A stretch of 64,000 nucleotides of DNA. It comes from Stutzerimonas nitrititolerans (GTDB lineage: Bacteria; Pseudomonadota; Gammaproteobacteria; Pseudomonadales; Pseudomonadaceae). Location of the stretch: positions 1-64,000 of the forward strand of contig NZ_RFFL01000018.1 in NCBI RefSeq assembly GCF_003696285.1, written 5' to 3'. The position numbers and the translations under genes were made by a program. The notes below the pieces were generated by a model. That model searched no databases. It had not been told where the DNA came from and saw only the letters and a list, made by a program, of their open reading frames with translations. Shown here piece by piece: positions 10,190-18,969 of the stretch (position 1 is the stretch's first letter; every line of letters begins with the position of its first letter).

Positions 10190-10645
10190 TCAGTTCTCCA
10201 GGGCGGACAGGATGCCCAGCGGAAGGGGTACGTCGAGGACTTTGTCGAACAGCAGGTAGAGGCCGATCGCAACGGCGGTGCCGGTGATCAGGCTGGTACG
10301 CCAGCTACCGTCATAAAGGCGCGCCATCGCGATGCCGAACAGGACGCTGGCCGGAATGAAGCCCAGGGGCTCGAACAGGGTGGCGTAGATCACCAGTACC
10401 AGTACGCAACCGGCGACCTTGCGCAGTACATGGCGATCCATGGGTGGTTCTGCCGAATGCGCGCTGGCGGTGGCGGGCTTGAGCAGCAGGTAGATCGCGC
10501 CCAGGCCTATCAGGGCCAGCAGCAGCACCGGGTAGGCACGGGGGCCGACCGGTTCATAGGAGAAAGGCGCCTGGTAGTTCCAGGCGGTGATGCTCAGCGC
10601 CACGCTGGCAACGAGCAGCACCAGGCCGAAGATACGTTGGTACAT
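10190..10645 (-). CDS. tctB: TctB, small membrane subunit of the tricarboxylate transporter
   Basis: The protein has 151 residues with four membrane segments, as expected for TctB. The start at MYQRIFGLVLL is chosen because it begins the first membrane helix; a frame from 10699 would add 18 polar residues that look untranslated. It is separated from tctC by 129 bp that include a hairpin (10737-10769), and from tctA by 3 bp. Confidence 0.9.
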   Translation of the reverse strand: MYQRIFGLVLLVASVALSITAWNYQAPFSYEPVGPRAYPVLLLALIGLGAIYLLLKPATASAHSAEPPMDRHVLRKVAGCVLVLVIYATLFEPLGFIPASVLFGIAMARLYDGSWRTSLITGTAVAIGLYLLFDKVLDVPLPLGILSALEN

Positions 10646-10736
10646 GAGGAGATTCTCGATATTGGGTGGCTGTCGGGCGGGCACGCGCAAGGCAGCCATC
10701 CCTGGCGCCCTGGGCGGCGGGTTCGGTTCCGGAGGT

Positions 10737-10769
10737 GAGTCGCAGCCATGGCATCCATGGCTGCGAGTC
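10737..10769 (-). other. Hairpin between tctC and tctB, possible mRNA stabiliser or attenuator
   Basis: Arms of 14 bp with one mismatch (10737-10750 and 10756-10769) enclose a 5-base loop. No T-run follows in the direction of transcription. A structure just after the binding-protein gene commonly lets that gene be made in excess over the membrane subunits by protecting the 3' end of its message. That role is inferred from position. Confidence 0.6.
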
Positions 10770-10774
10770 GCGGG

Positions 10775-11755
10775 TTACTGGATCAGCCCGAATTCCGTGG
10801 CCAGCTGCTTGTACTGCATGACCTGCTGCTTGACGTAGGCATCCAGTTCCGCGCCGGACATGGCGAAGGGATAGAGCTGGCGGTCTGTGCGCAGCTGGGC
10901 GAAATCTTCCGAAGCGAGCAATTGGTCGAAGGCGTTCTTCCACCAGGCGTAGGCTTCGTCGCTGACCTTCGGGCCGAGGTAGAAGCCGCGAATCACCGGC
11001 CACACCACGTCGTAATCCTGTTCCACGGCGGTGGGAATGTCGGCGACCGATTCACCGGGCAGGCGCTCTTCGGAAAGCACGGCAAGGATGCGCATGTCAC
11101 CGCTTTCGATATGCGGCACGGAGTCGGCGATATCGGTGCTCGCCACCTGGATGTGCCCGCCGAGCAGCGCGGTGGCCAGCTCGCCGCCGCCTTCCATGGC
11201 CACGTAGCGCAGCTTGCGGGGATCGATGCCGGCAGACCGGGCGACCAGCGCGGTCTGCATCCAGTCCTGGCTGCCCACGGTGCCGCCGGAGCCGATCACC
11301 ACCTTGCCGGGGTCGGCCTTGATCGCCTGCACCAGGTCGTCGAGCGTCTTGTAGGGCGAGTCCGCGCGCACGGCGATGGCGCCGTAGCTGGTGCCAACGC
11401 CGGCCAGCCACTTCACCGCGCTTTCGTCGAAGCGGCCGAACTTGCCCTGGGCCAGGTTGAGTAGCGAGCCGCTGGAGAAAGCCGTGATGGTGCCGGCTTC
11501 GGCCGGGCGCTGGGCGACCACGGCGTTGTAGGCCACGGCTCCGACGCCGCCTGGCATGTAGGTCACGCGCATCGGCGCTTTCAGCAGTTTGCTTTGCACC
11601 AGCGCGCTTTGCGCCAGTTTGCAGGTCAGGTCGAAACCACCACCGGGCGCGGCCGGGGCGATGCATTCGGGGCGGCGCGGTTCATCGGCGGCGACCGGAC
11701 CGGCGAGGGGCAGGCAGGTGGCGGCCAGCAGGGTAGCGAAGAGGGGCATTTTCAT
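10775..11755 (-). CDS. tctC: TctC, periplasmic tricarboxylate-binding protein
   Basis: The protein has 326 residues: a signal peptide ending near PVAADEP, then a Bug/TctC-type binding fold with the typical early segment CIAPAAPGGGFDLTCK and the later GSGGTVGSQDW. It captures citrate-like acids and delivers them to TctAB. The start MKMPLFATLL is preceded by GGAGA at 8 bases; the ATG five codons earlier overlaps that ribosome site. It follows the porin gene opdH in the same operon. Confidence 0.94.
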   Translation of the reverse strand: MKMPLFATLLAATCLPLAGPVAADEPRRPECIAPAAPGGGFDLTCKLAQSALVQSKLLKAPMRVTYMPGGVGAVAYNAVVAQRPAEAGTITAFSSGSLLNLAQGKFGRFDESAVKWLAGVGTSYGAIAVRADSPYKTLDDLVQAIKADPGKVVIGSGGTVGSQDWMQTALVARSAGIDPRKLRYVAMEGGGELATALLGGHIQVASTDIADSVPHIESGDMRILAVLSEERLPGESVADIPTAVEQDYDVVWPVIRGFYLGPKVSDEAYAWWKNAFDQLLASEDFAQLRTDRQLYPFAMSGAELDAYVKQQVMQYKQLATEFGLIQ

Positions 11756-11789
11756 CGAGCGGGTCTCCATTGGAGTTTTGTTTTGTGTG

Positions 11790-13046
11790 TTACCAGATCG
11801 GCAGGGCGTAGCTGACGATCAAGCGGTTCTCATCGGCGTCACGGGCGAAATCGGAACGGAACATGGCGTTGCGCAGACGTATGGAGACATCTTTCAGAGG
11901 CCCGCTCTGGACCACGTACTTGAGCTCGATATCGCGCTCCCACTCGCTGCCGGTGGCGGTACTGCCGGCGATCTCGGCATGGTCGCCGGAAATGTAGCGG
12001 GTCAGGAAGGTCAGGCCGGGTACGCCGATGGCGGCGAAGTTGTAGTCGTAGCGTGCCTGCCAGGAGCGCTCGTCGGCATTGGCGAAGTCGTTGATCTGCA
12101 CGAAGTTGACCAGGAAGGGGTCGCTGCCGTCGACATAGGCAAAGCCGGTATCGCCGCGCATCTGCTGGTAGGCGAGGCTGACCTTGTGGCCGTTCAGGCT
12201 GTAGCCGAGCATGCCGTTCCAGGCCTGGTTGTCGATCTTGCCGGCGTTGGCCGCACCGCTGTCCTTGCTCAGACTCACGCGCAGGTCGGCGCTCAGTTTA
12301 CCGGGCCCTACGGGCTGTTCGGCGAGCAGGCCGAAGAAGTGCTGGCGGTAGATGTCGTCGAGGTCGGCGAAGTAATAGCGGCCGGTGACCTTGTCGCTGA
12401 ACCTATAGTCGATACCGGCCAGATCCAGATGATCGGCCTGGGCGCTACGGGCGAAGCGGCTGTTCTTGTTGTTCAGCGTGAGGTCTTCGGAATTGGTCGA
12501 GGAACGGTCGATGACCTTGTCCAGCCGCCCGCCGGTGAAGGTCAGGCCCTGCAGTTCCTCGGAGGTCAGCAGGCCGCCTTCGTAGACCTGCGGCAGGGTG
12601 CGGCTGGTGCTGGCCTTGACCACCGGCAACTCGGGAATGTGCGAGCCGTAGCGAAGTTCGGTCTCGGAGAACTTGACCTTGGCAGTCAGTCCCAGGCGGC
12701 TGAACTCGTCCGGGGTGCTGCCGTCCTCGCTCACCGGCAGCAGGTCGGTGCCGCTGCGGCCGCGGCCCGAATCGAGCTTGATGCCGAGCATGCCCAGCGC
12801 GTCGAGCCCGAAGCCGACATCGCCTTCGGTATAGCCGGACCTTATGTCGAGCAGGAAGCCTTGCGTCCATTCCTCACGCTTGGCCTGGCCGTCGCCTTCG
12901 CGGAAGTCCCGGTTGAGGTAGATGTTATGGGTATGCAGGGTGGCGCTGCTGTCTTCGATGAAACCGGCCTGGGCCAGTGGTGCCAGGGTGGCGGTCGTAA
13001 CGGCCAGGGCAAGACGGGCTTGCGTGGATCCGCTGATCTTCAGCAT
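11790..13046 (-). CDS. opdH: OprD-family outer-membrane porin, OpdH-like (tricarboxylate channel)
   Basis: The 418-residue protein has a signal peptide (cut near LAQAGFIEDS) and the OprD start SSATLHTHNIYLNRDFR. A series of amphipathic beta strands follows, ending in the aromatic-final C-terminus SYALPIW typical of outer-membrane barrels. As the first gene of the tctCBA operon and opposite tctDE, it corresponds to OpdH, the porin for cis-aconitate and related acids. The exact substrate is inferred from position. Confidence 0.92.
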   Translation of the reverse strand: MLKISGSTQARLALAVTTATLAPLAQAGFIEDSSATLHTHNIYLNRDFREGDGQAKREEWTQGFLLDIRSGYTEGDVGFGLDALGMLGIKLDSGRGRSGTDLLPVSEDGSTPDEFSRLGLTAKVKFSETELRYGSHIPELPVVKASTSRTLPQVYEGGLLTSEELQGLTFTGGRLDKVIDRSSTNSEDLTLNNKNSRFARSAQADHLDLAGIDYRFSDKVTGRYYFADLDDIYRQHFFGLLAEQPVGPGKLSADLRVSLSKDSGAANAGKIDNQAWNGMLGYSLNGHKVSLAYQQMRGDTGFAYVDGSDPFLVNFVQINDFANADERSWQARYDYNFAAIGVPGLTFLTRYISGDHAEIAGSTATGSEWERDIELKYVVQSGPLKDVSIRLRNAMFRSDFARDADENRLIVSYALPIW

Positions 13047-13221
13047 CGGGTGTCTCCATCATTGTTCTTGTTAGTTTGCGGCGCTGTGCCGCACTCGGTG
13101 GTTCGAGCCACCTGTGGACGATGCTAGGCGCCCAAGCTTTCGCCAGGCTTTCAACGGTTGTAAGCATCGATGGTCTTGCCGTTACACTGGCCGCCGATTC
13201 GGTGAAGGGCAGAGAGCGCCA
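13047..13221. promoter_or_regulatory. Divergent control region between opdH and tctD
   Basis: The 175-bp gap must hold the promoters of both the transporter operon and tctDE. A small dyad, GCGGC (13078-13082) and GCCGC (13088-13092), lies near the opdH side. TctD is the expected regulator of opdH in this arrangement; its exact binding site cannot be named from one sequence. Confidence 0.45.
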
Positions 13222-13893
13222 ATGCGAATTCTCCTGGTGGAAGATCATCTACAGCTCGCGGAAAGCGTGGCCCAGGCCTTGCGTGCGGCGGGCTGGACGG
13301 TCGACGTGTTGCACGATGGCGTCGCCGCTGATCTCGCCCTCGCCAGCGAGGACTACGCCCTGGCGATCCTCGATGTCGGCCTGCCTCGACTGGATGGTTT
13401 TCAGGTGCTGGCGAGCCTGCGTGGGCGCGGCAAGACCCTGCCGGTACTAATGCTCACGGCGCGCAGCGAGGTGAGCGATCGGGTTCATGGGCTGAATCTG
13501 GGCGCGGATGATTACCTGGCCAAGCCCTTCGAGCTGGCCGAACTGGAAGCACGGGTGAAGGCGCTGTTGCGCCGTAGCGTGGCCGGTGGCGAGCGTCAGC
13601 AGCGCTGCGGGGCACTGGTCCACGACCTGGACGCTCGCCGCTTCAGTCTGGGCCAGCAGCCGCTGAGCCTGACCTCGCGCGAGCAGGCCGTGCTCGAGGC
13701 GCTGATCGCGCGACCCGGGCGGGTCATGAGCAAGGATCAGCTGGCAGCCCAGGTGTTCGGTCTGGACCAGGACGCCAGCGCCGATGCGATCGAGATCTAC
13801 ATCCATCGGCTGCGCAAGAAACTCGAGGGCGGCGCGGTGCGCATCGTCACCTTCCGCGGCCTGGGCTATCTGCTGGAAGCCGTGGATGAGTGA
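13222..13893 (+). CDS. tctD: TctD, OmpR-type response regulator of tricarboxylate uptake
   Basis: The 223-residue protein has a receiver domain (about 1-115) with phospho-acceptor Asp in LAILDVGLP, the acidic pair in LLVEDH and Lys in LAKPFEL. A C-terminal winged-helix DNA-binding domain ends IVTFRGLGYLLE. The start is the ATG at 13222, which opens the receiver strand; a frame extending 36 codons upstream is not supported. Its end overlaps the tctE start by 8 bp, so the two are coupled. Confidence 0.94.
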   Translation: MRILLVEDHLQLAESVAQALRAAGWTVDVLHDGVAADLALASEDYALAILDVGLPRLDGFQVLASLRGRGKTLPVLMLTARSEVSDRVHGLNLGADDYLAKPFELAELEARVKALLRRSVAGGERQQRCGALVHDLDARRFSLGQQPLSLTSREQAVLEALIARPGRVMSKDQLAAQVFGLDQDASADAIEIYIHRLRKKLEGGAVRIVTFRGLGYLLEAVDE

Positions 13894-15313
13894 GGTGGAA
13901 GCGACCCCGCCGAAGCTGGGCAGCCTGCGCGCCGGGCTGCTGCGTCGCCTGACGATCGTCCTGGCGCTGCTGATGCTGGTCTCGGGCGTCAGCGCCTACT
14001 GGAACGGGCGCACCGCCGCCGACACCGCCTACGACCGGACGCTGCTGGCTTCGGCTCGTGCCATCGCCGCCGGGCTGGTGGCCAGTGACGGCCAGCTGCG
14101 GGCCAACGTGCCCTACGTTGCGCTGGACACCTTCGCCTACGACAGCGCCGGGCGCATCTATTACCAGGTGCTGGATATCCGCGGGCGGCTGGTCTCGGGT
14201 TACGAGAACCTGCCGGAGCCGCCGCCGGGAACGCCGCGTACCGACGACTATCCGGCGCTGGCGCGTTTCTATGACGGCGAATACGAAGGGCAGGGCGTGC
14301 GCCTGGTCAGCCTGCTGCAACCGGTTACCGAGCCGGGGCACAACGGCATGGCCGAGATCCGTGTCGCCGAGACGCAGGGTGCGCGCGAACGCATGGCGCG
14401 TGACCTGCTCATTGGTACGCTCTGGCGTATCGGTTCACTCGCCCTGGCGGCGCTACTGCTGGTGTGGCTGGCGATCAGCGTAGCGTTGCGTCCGCTGGGC
14501 AAGCTCAGTGAAGCAGTCGAACAGCGCCAGCCCGACGACCTGCGCCCTCTGCCGCCGCTGGGCGTGCAGCGCGAGCTGATGCCGCTGGTGGCGTCGCTCG
14601 ACCATTTCACCGAGCGCCTGCGCGGGCAGTTCGAACGGCAGGCGCGCTTCATCGCCGATGCGTCCCATGAGCTGCGCACGCCGCTGGCGGCACTCAAGGC
14701 GCGCATCGAGCTGGGCCTGCGCGAGCAGCAGCCGCAGCGCTGGCGCCAGACGCTGGAGGAGGCCCAGGAGCATACCGATCGCCTCATTCATCTGGCCAAC
14801 CAGCTGCTGTCACTGGCGCGAATCGAAAGCGGCGCGCAGACGATTGCCGAAGGCGGCGCCCAGCGGTTGGACTTGAGCGAGCTTGCCCGCGAAGTCGGCC
14901 TGGCCATGGCGGCGCTGGCGCATCAGCGCGGGATCTCACTGGCCCTGGAAGCCGAAGGGCCGGTATGGGTCGAGGGGGAGTCGACGCTGCTCAGCGAGCT
15001 GATCAGCAACCTGCTGGACAATGCGCTGGCCCACACGCCGCGCGGCGGCAACGTGGTGCTGCGGGTACTGGCCGATGCGGTACTCGAAGTCGAAGACGAT
15101 GGCCCGGGAATCCCGCCTGCGGAGCGCAAGAACGTCTTTACGCGCTTCTACCGCGTGCAGCATCAGCGTCACGGCGCCGGCATCGGCCTGGCTATCGTCG
15201 GTGAAGTCAGCCGAGTCCATCGCGCCAGCATTGAGCTTGACCAGGGCGCACTGGGCGGTCTGCGCGTGCGGGTAAGGTTTCCCGCAGGCGAGAGTGCGCC
15301 GAGGTCTCAGTAA
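13886..15313 (+). CDS. tctE: TctE, sensor histidine kinase for tricarboxylates
   Basis: The 475-residue protein has an N-terminal membrane helix (about residues 17-40) and a periplasmic sensor part of about 140 residues. A second helix (LLIGTLWRIGSLALAALLLVWLAISVAL) follows, then a HAMP-like linker. The kinase core has the H-box ASHELRTPLAAL, N-box NLLDNALAHTP, G1 EDDGPGIPP and G2 GAGIGLAIV. The start ATG overlaps the tctD stop. It is expected to phosphorylate TctD in response to external citrate-type acids. Confidence 0.94.
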   Translation: MSEVEATPPKLGSLRAGLLRRLTIVLALLMLVSGVSAYWNGRTAADTAYDRTLLASARAIAAGLVASDGQLRANVPYVALDTFAYDSAGRIYYQVLDIRGRLVSGYENLPEPPPGTPRTDDYPALARFYDGEYEGQGVRLVSLLQPVTEPGHNGMAEIRVAETQGARERMARDLLIGTLWRIGSLALAALLLVWLAISVALRPLGKLSEAVEQRQPDDLRPLPPLGVQRELMPLVASLDHFTERLRGQFERQARFIADASHELRTPLAALKARIELGLREQQPQRWRQTLEEAQEHTDRLIHLANQLLSLARIESGAQTIAEGGAQRLDLSELAREVGLAMAALAHQRGISLALEAEGPVWVEGESTLLSELISNLLDNALAHTPRGGNVVLRVLADAVLEVEDDGPGIPPAERKNVFTRFYRVQHQRHGAGIGLAIVGEVSRVHRASIELDQGALGGLRVRVRFPAGESAPRSQ

Positions 15314-15642
15314 AGGGCGAGTGCCCCGCAGAGCAAGCCGCCGCCGATCGGCAGCCAGAGCGCCAGCCGCGGTGCGTATGGCAGCAGCATGAGCAGCATC
15401 AGGCCGCCTACCGATATCAGCCCGAACCATCCGACCAGCGCCATGCCGCCTGGCCAGACGAAGCTGGCGGCATACAGGGAAAGGCCGAGCAGGCCAATCC
15501 CCAGCGGCCTGCACAGATGCCGAACAATGTCGGGCAGGCGCGGGTCGCCCAGGTGCTTCCAGTGCTTTTCCATGCCCAGGCAGAAGCCGAGCATGCCGCC
15601 ATAGGCCAGCACCAGGCTGACCAGGAATGCAGGTCCGTTCAT
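15307..15642 (-). CDS. DUF3325-type small inner-membrane protein, last gene of the iron operon
   Basis: The 111-residue protein has three or four membrane segments and a GMEKHWKHLG motif. Proteins of this type sit next to PepSY membrane proteins and TonB receptors in iron-uptake operons; their own role is not established. Its ATG overlaps the stop of the PepSY gene by 4 bp, showing coupled translation. Its 3' end overlaps the tail of convergent tctE by 7 bp. Confidence 0.82.
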   Translation of the reverse strand: MNGPAFLVSLVLAYGGMLGFCLGMEKHWKHLGDPRLPDIVRHLCRPLGIGLLGLSLYAASFVWPGGMALVGWFGLISVGGLMLLMLLPYAPRLALWLPIGGGLLCGALALY

Positions 15643-17204
15643 TGTCCTGCTCCTGTAGCCGGCCGTGCGGCGGTACGGGTCGCCCGGCTCGAGACCGGCT
15701 GCGCGGGAATTCGCCAGGCGATCCAGCCCAGCAACAGGCCGAGGGCCGCAACGCTGGCATCTACCCCCAGGCGCAGGCCGTCCGGCATGCCGGTGGTGCT
15801 CAGCAGATCGAGCACAGGCAACGCCAGGGCCAGCAGCGCGGCAGCGTATAGCTGCTCGCGCCAGGCGTTCAGCGGAGCCCTGACGCTGGCGTGAAACAGC
15901 GTGAGCAGCCAGGTGCCGAAGAACAGGCGCAATTCCCAATCACCTCGGCCCGCGAGTTCCACCGGCAGCAGCCGGTTGGCCCAGAGCAGGGCGCCGCACG
16001 CCAGTGAAAGTCCGGCGACCGTGGCGACGTTGAGGCTTTCCGCTGCGTGCAGAAAGCGTCGACTGCCCTTGGCCTGTCGGCGCTGCTTCACGGTGTAGTG
16101 CACCAGCCCGGTGGCGATCATGGCGCAACTGATCAACCCGCAGACGAAATACAACCAGCGCATCGGATAGCCGCCAAACTGGGCGAAGTGCAGACCGGCC
16201 ATTACGCGCTGGGTGAGCAGGCTGGCGCGCGAAGGCGGTGGCGCCTGGAGCAGTTCGCCGGTAACGCCGCTGAAGGTGATGCCTTCGCCCTTGGTCAGTT
16301 CGATACGGCTGCCCAGCAGCGGGCGTGCGGTCACCTTGGCATCGGCTCGCCCGGGATTGTCGATCGACAGCCCGGACAGCGTGCCGGGACCATAGTGCTC
16401 TTCGGCCCTGGCGATGAATTGCTCCAGCGGCAACAGTTCGGCCGCTGCCGATGGGGTCCGTTGGCCGCCGCGCTCCCGTTCCTGTCCGCGTGGCGCCTGC
16501 TGTTGTGCCGCGCCGGAGCGCCCGTCGCGGAACATGGCGTTGCGGTCGCCGTCGTAAAGCGCATCCAGCGCCGCCGGCATGTAGATGAGCAAGAAGATCA
16601 CCAGCCCGGTGTAGGTGATCATCAGGTGGAACGGCAGCAGCAGGACGGCACTGGCATTGTGGCCATCCAGCCAGGATCGCTGGCCCTTGCCCGGCCGGAA
16701 GGTGAAGAACTCCTTGAAGATCTTCTTGTGGATCACGATGCCGCTGATCAGCGCCACCAGCATCGCCATCGCGGCGAACCCCACCAGCCAGATGCCCAGC
16801 ATGCGCGGCATGTGCAGCGTGTAATGGAAGCGGAAGAAGAAATTGCCGCCTACCGTCTCGCGCGGTTCCAGCACCTCGCCGCTGAGCGGGTCGAGATAGG
16901 TACGCTCACCGCGTCGCTGTTCACCGGTCGATACCGCCAGCGCAGGCGCGCGCTCGGTCGGCAGGCTGATGTTCCAGCTCGCCGCGTGCGGATGCTCGGC
17001 TTCCAGCCAGCGCTGGGCCGTCCGGGTCGCTGTCGATTGATCCAGTCCGCGCAGGCTCAGCTCCGGCTGCATCCACACGTTCAGCTCCTTGTCGAAGACC
17101 GCGATCGTGCCGGTGAGGAAGATGGCGAACAGCACCCAGCCGAGCAACAGCCCGCACCAGGTATGCAGCCAGGACATGGACTGGGTGATGGTTTTCGGTT
17201 TCAT
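15639..17204 (-). CDS. PepSY-domain inner-membrane protein, probable ferric-siderophore reductase
   Basis: The 521-residue protein begins MKPKTITQSMSWLHTWCGLLLGW, the typical first helix of PepSY transmembrane proteins with a His for heme or metal. A periplasmic PepSY region follows, then helices with LDGHNASAVLLLPFHLMITYTGL and ALHFAQFGG-type His motifs, and a hydrophobic C-terminal part. Members next to siderophore receptors act as periplasm-facing reductases that free iron from the chelate. That function is known for relatives such as FoxB and inferred here. The start is fixed by a 4-bp overlap with the DUF3649 gene. Confidence 0.86.
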   Translation of the reverse strand: MKPKTITQSMSWLHTWCGLLLGWVLFAIFLTGTIAVFDKELNVWMQPELSLRGLDQSTATRTAQRWLEAEHPHAASWNISLPTERAPALAVSTGEQRRGERTYLDPLSGEVLEPRETVGGNFFFRFHYTLHMPRMLGIWLVGFAAMAMLVALISGIVIHKKIFKEFFTFRPGKGQRSWLDGHNASAVLLLPFHLMITYTGLVIFLLIYMPAALDALYDGDRNAMFRDGRSGAAQQQAPRGQERERGGQRTPSAAAELLPLEQFIARAEEHYGPGTLSGLSIDNPGRADAKVTARPLLGSRIELTKGEGITFSGVTGELLQAPPPSRASLLTQRVMAGLHFAQFGGYPMRWLYFVCGLISCAMIATGLVHYTVKQRRQAKGSRRFLHAAESLNVATVAGLSLACGALLWANRLLPVELAGRGDWELRLFFGTWLLTLFHASVRAPLNAWREQLYAAALLALALPVLDLLSTTGMPDGLRLGVDASVAALGLLLGWIAWRIPAQPVSSRATRTAARPATGAGQ

Positions 17205-17569
17205 CCCAGCCTCTCCAGCAATTGCGGCCAGAAGCCGATCAGCGCCAGCGGCGGAATGATCAGCAGGCTGGCTGCGACGCGTCGTAACGAATGCGTGGCG
17301 AATACCCAGAGAATGAACGCCAGGTAGATGATGAACGAGACCAGCGAAGCGACCAGGGTGGCATCGAAGCGATCCAGCGGCAGCAGGCGGGCCAGGGCCG
17401 CGGTGAAGCAGTAGGTGACGGCATAGCCGCCGACTATGGCAGCCAGGGTGCGAGAGACCACCGGCCAATATGGGAGTGAGGCTTTTTTCATGTCGTTCTT
17501 GTTGGGTTCCAGGGGCTTGGATCGTGTCGAAGTGGGCCGGCGAAGGCTGGTGGCTGCTTCAGTCGTCAT
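17201..17569 (-). CDS. DUF3649-type small membrane protein of the iron operon
   Basis: The 122-residue protein has three membrane helices (AAIVGGYAVTYCFTAALARL; LVASLVSFIIYLAFILWVF; the C-terminal LLIIPPLALIGFW). Such proteins accompany PepSY and DUF3325 proteins in siderophore loci and may be accessory subunits; no activity is established. The start at 17569 overlaps the methyltransferase gene by 11 bp and would allow coupled translation. The ATG at 17491 (MKKASLPYWP) is an equally possible start that drops a polar 26-residue lead. Neither has a strong ribosome site. Confidence 0.75.
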   Translation of the reverse strand: MTTEAATSLRRPTSTRSKPLEPNKNDMKKASLPYWPVVSRTLAAIVGGYAVTYCFTAALARLLPLDRFDATLVASLVSFIIYLAFILWVFATHSLRRVAASLLIIPPLALIGFWPQLLERLG

Positions 17570-18854
17570 CGAGACGATGGACGGCCGTTCCGCAGTCGGC
17601 AGCGATCTGGAGCTTCAGCTGATTCCTCTCGATCCAGGCCGCCAGTCGGCTCACGTGCTCCGAGGTGTCGAGGCCGTCGGGTCGTTGCGGATGGATGTCG
17701 CCGTTCCACATCAGCATCTGCAGGGATTGCGAAAGCGTGCCAAGTGCGTCTGAGAAGGCCGGTAACTGGCGGAGTTCGGCGAAGGTGGCGGGGCCTTCGG
17801 CCAATCTTTCCAGTGGCGGAGAGAAGACCTCCGACGGACCCTGAATTTCGCCAATGGGTGTTTTAAAAGTCACTGCACCTGGTAGCGATGCCTTCGGTAA
17901 CGCCTGGAAGCGAAGGGCATCGACCTGACGCAGCGCATCCTGCTGTCCCAGCGGCGTCGGGGCGCGCTGGAACAGGTCGCTGCGTTGATGCTGGTTGCGT
18001 GCAAGGTCCTTGACTCGTTCTCGCAGCGCTGGTGACGCGAGGTTCGACAGCAATGGCTGCATCGCCCCCGGTACGGAGAGCTTGTCGAGGTTCTCCAAGG
18101 CGTTTGCGCTGCCCAGAAAAGTCATGCCTGCCTGAGCCACGAGGCGGTGAATATCGACCGAATGCTGGGGCGCCCAATGATCGGTCAGGAAATCGTGGGC
18201 CAGGTAGCCGGGGGGCTTCTGCTTGAGCGCACGGATCTTGTCGCTAAGTTGCGGCTGGTCGACGAAAGCGCCGGCAAGGTCCAGTTGGCAGACGAAGTCC
18301 AGGGCGGCACTCAGTTTCTCCTCGGAGGTGCCGGGCAACTGTTTGGCCAAGTCGTTGAGCAGCGCCTGAATCGGAACCATCGGCGTGGCTCCGGGATGGC
18401 ACATGTAGTGCAGATAGAAGAGACCCTTGGGCTTCAGGAACTTGGCCACCAGCTGAAGGATGTTCCTCTGTTGGTTCGGCGCGATCCACGACCAGACGCC
18501 ATGGCTGACGATGAAATCGAAGAAGAGGTTGTTGCTTTGGGCAAAGTGGGCGAAATCCGCATGAACGAAGTGGACGTTCGTCAGGCCGACGGATTTTGCT
18601 GCCGCTCTGGCGATGGCCAGCGCCTTGTCGTTGGCATCCACGCCAACGAACTGGCCCAGCGGATTCGTCGCAGCGGCGACCAGCAGGTTGATGCCCATGC
18701 CACAACCCAGCTCGCAACAGGAGTAGGGCCTGGTGATGTCGGGAGCAGCCGTGCCGAGGAACTGAGCCAGACTGGCTAGCCAGACGGGCTGGATTTCCTT
18801 GTGGAAATGCGGCGGGTAGGCCACGTCCATCACGTAGCCATCATGTGTATTCAT
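17559..18854 (-). CDS. Class I SAM-dependent methyltransferase with C-terminal regulatory-type domain
   Basis: The 431-residue protein has the SAM-binding glycine motif CELGCGMGINLL (about 47-58), the acidic FVGVDAND that holds the ribose, and FIVSHGVWSWI as motif IV. The second half is a long helical region like the methyltransferase regulatory domain found in this protein class. No substrate is known. The start MNTHDGYVMDVAYPPHFHKE is preceded by AAGGCGAC; a frame from 18956 would overlap the receptor leader without a ribosome site. It lies between the TonB receptor and the DUF3649-PepSY-DUF3325 set, suggesting a link to siderophore handling. Confidence 0.85.
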   Translation of the reverse strand: MNTHDGYVMDVAYPPHFHKEIQPVWLASLAQFLGTAAPDITRPYSCCELGCGMGINLLVAAATNPLGQFVGVDANDKALAIARAAAKSVGLTNVHFVHADFAHFAQSNNLFFDFIVSHGVWSWIAPNQQRNILQLVAKFLKPKGLFYLHYMCHPGATPMVPIQALLNDLAKQLPGTSEEKLSAALDFVCQLDLAGAFVDQPQLSDKIRALKQKPPGYLAHDFLTDHWAPQHSVDIHRLVAQAGMTFLGSANALENLDKLSVPGAMQPLLSNLASPALRERVKDLARNQHQRSDLFQRAPTPLGQQDALRQVDALRFQALPKASLPGAVTFKTPIGEIQGPSEVFSPPLERLAEGPATFAELRQLPAFSDALGTLSQSLQMLMWNGDIHPQRPDGLDTSEHVSRLAAWIERNQLKLQIAADCGTAVHRLDDD

Positions 18855-18969
18855 GTCGCCTTGGACCTCATCGAGCCGAGCGATCGGAGCCGCCTTCGAT
18901 ACGTGAATGCCATACACGCGAATGCTCCCTGGCGAAAACGGATCGGCAGGGAGCATCGCTTGCAGTGGT

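Noticed and set aside
11589..13127. A 512-codon open frame opposite opdH and tctC
   Set aside because: It covers two real genes and their gap in antisense and shows no protein features.
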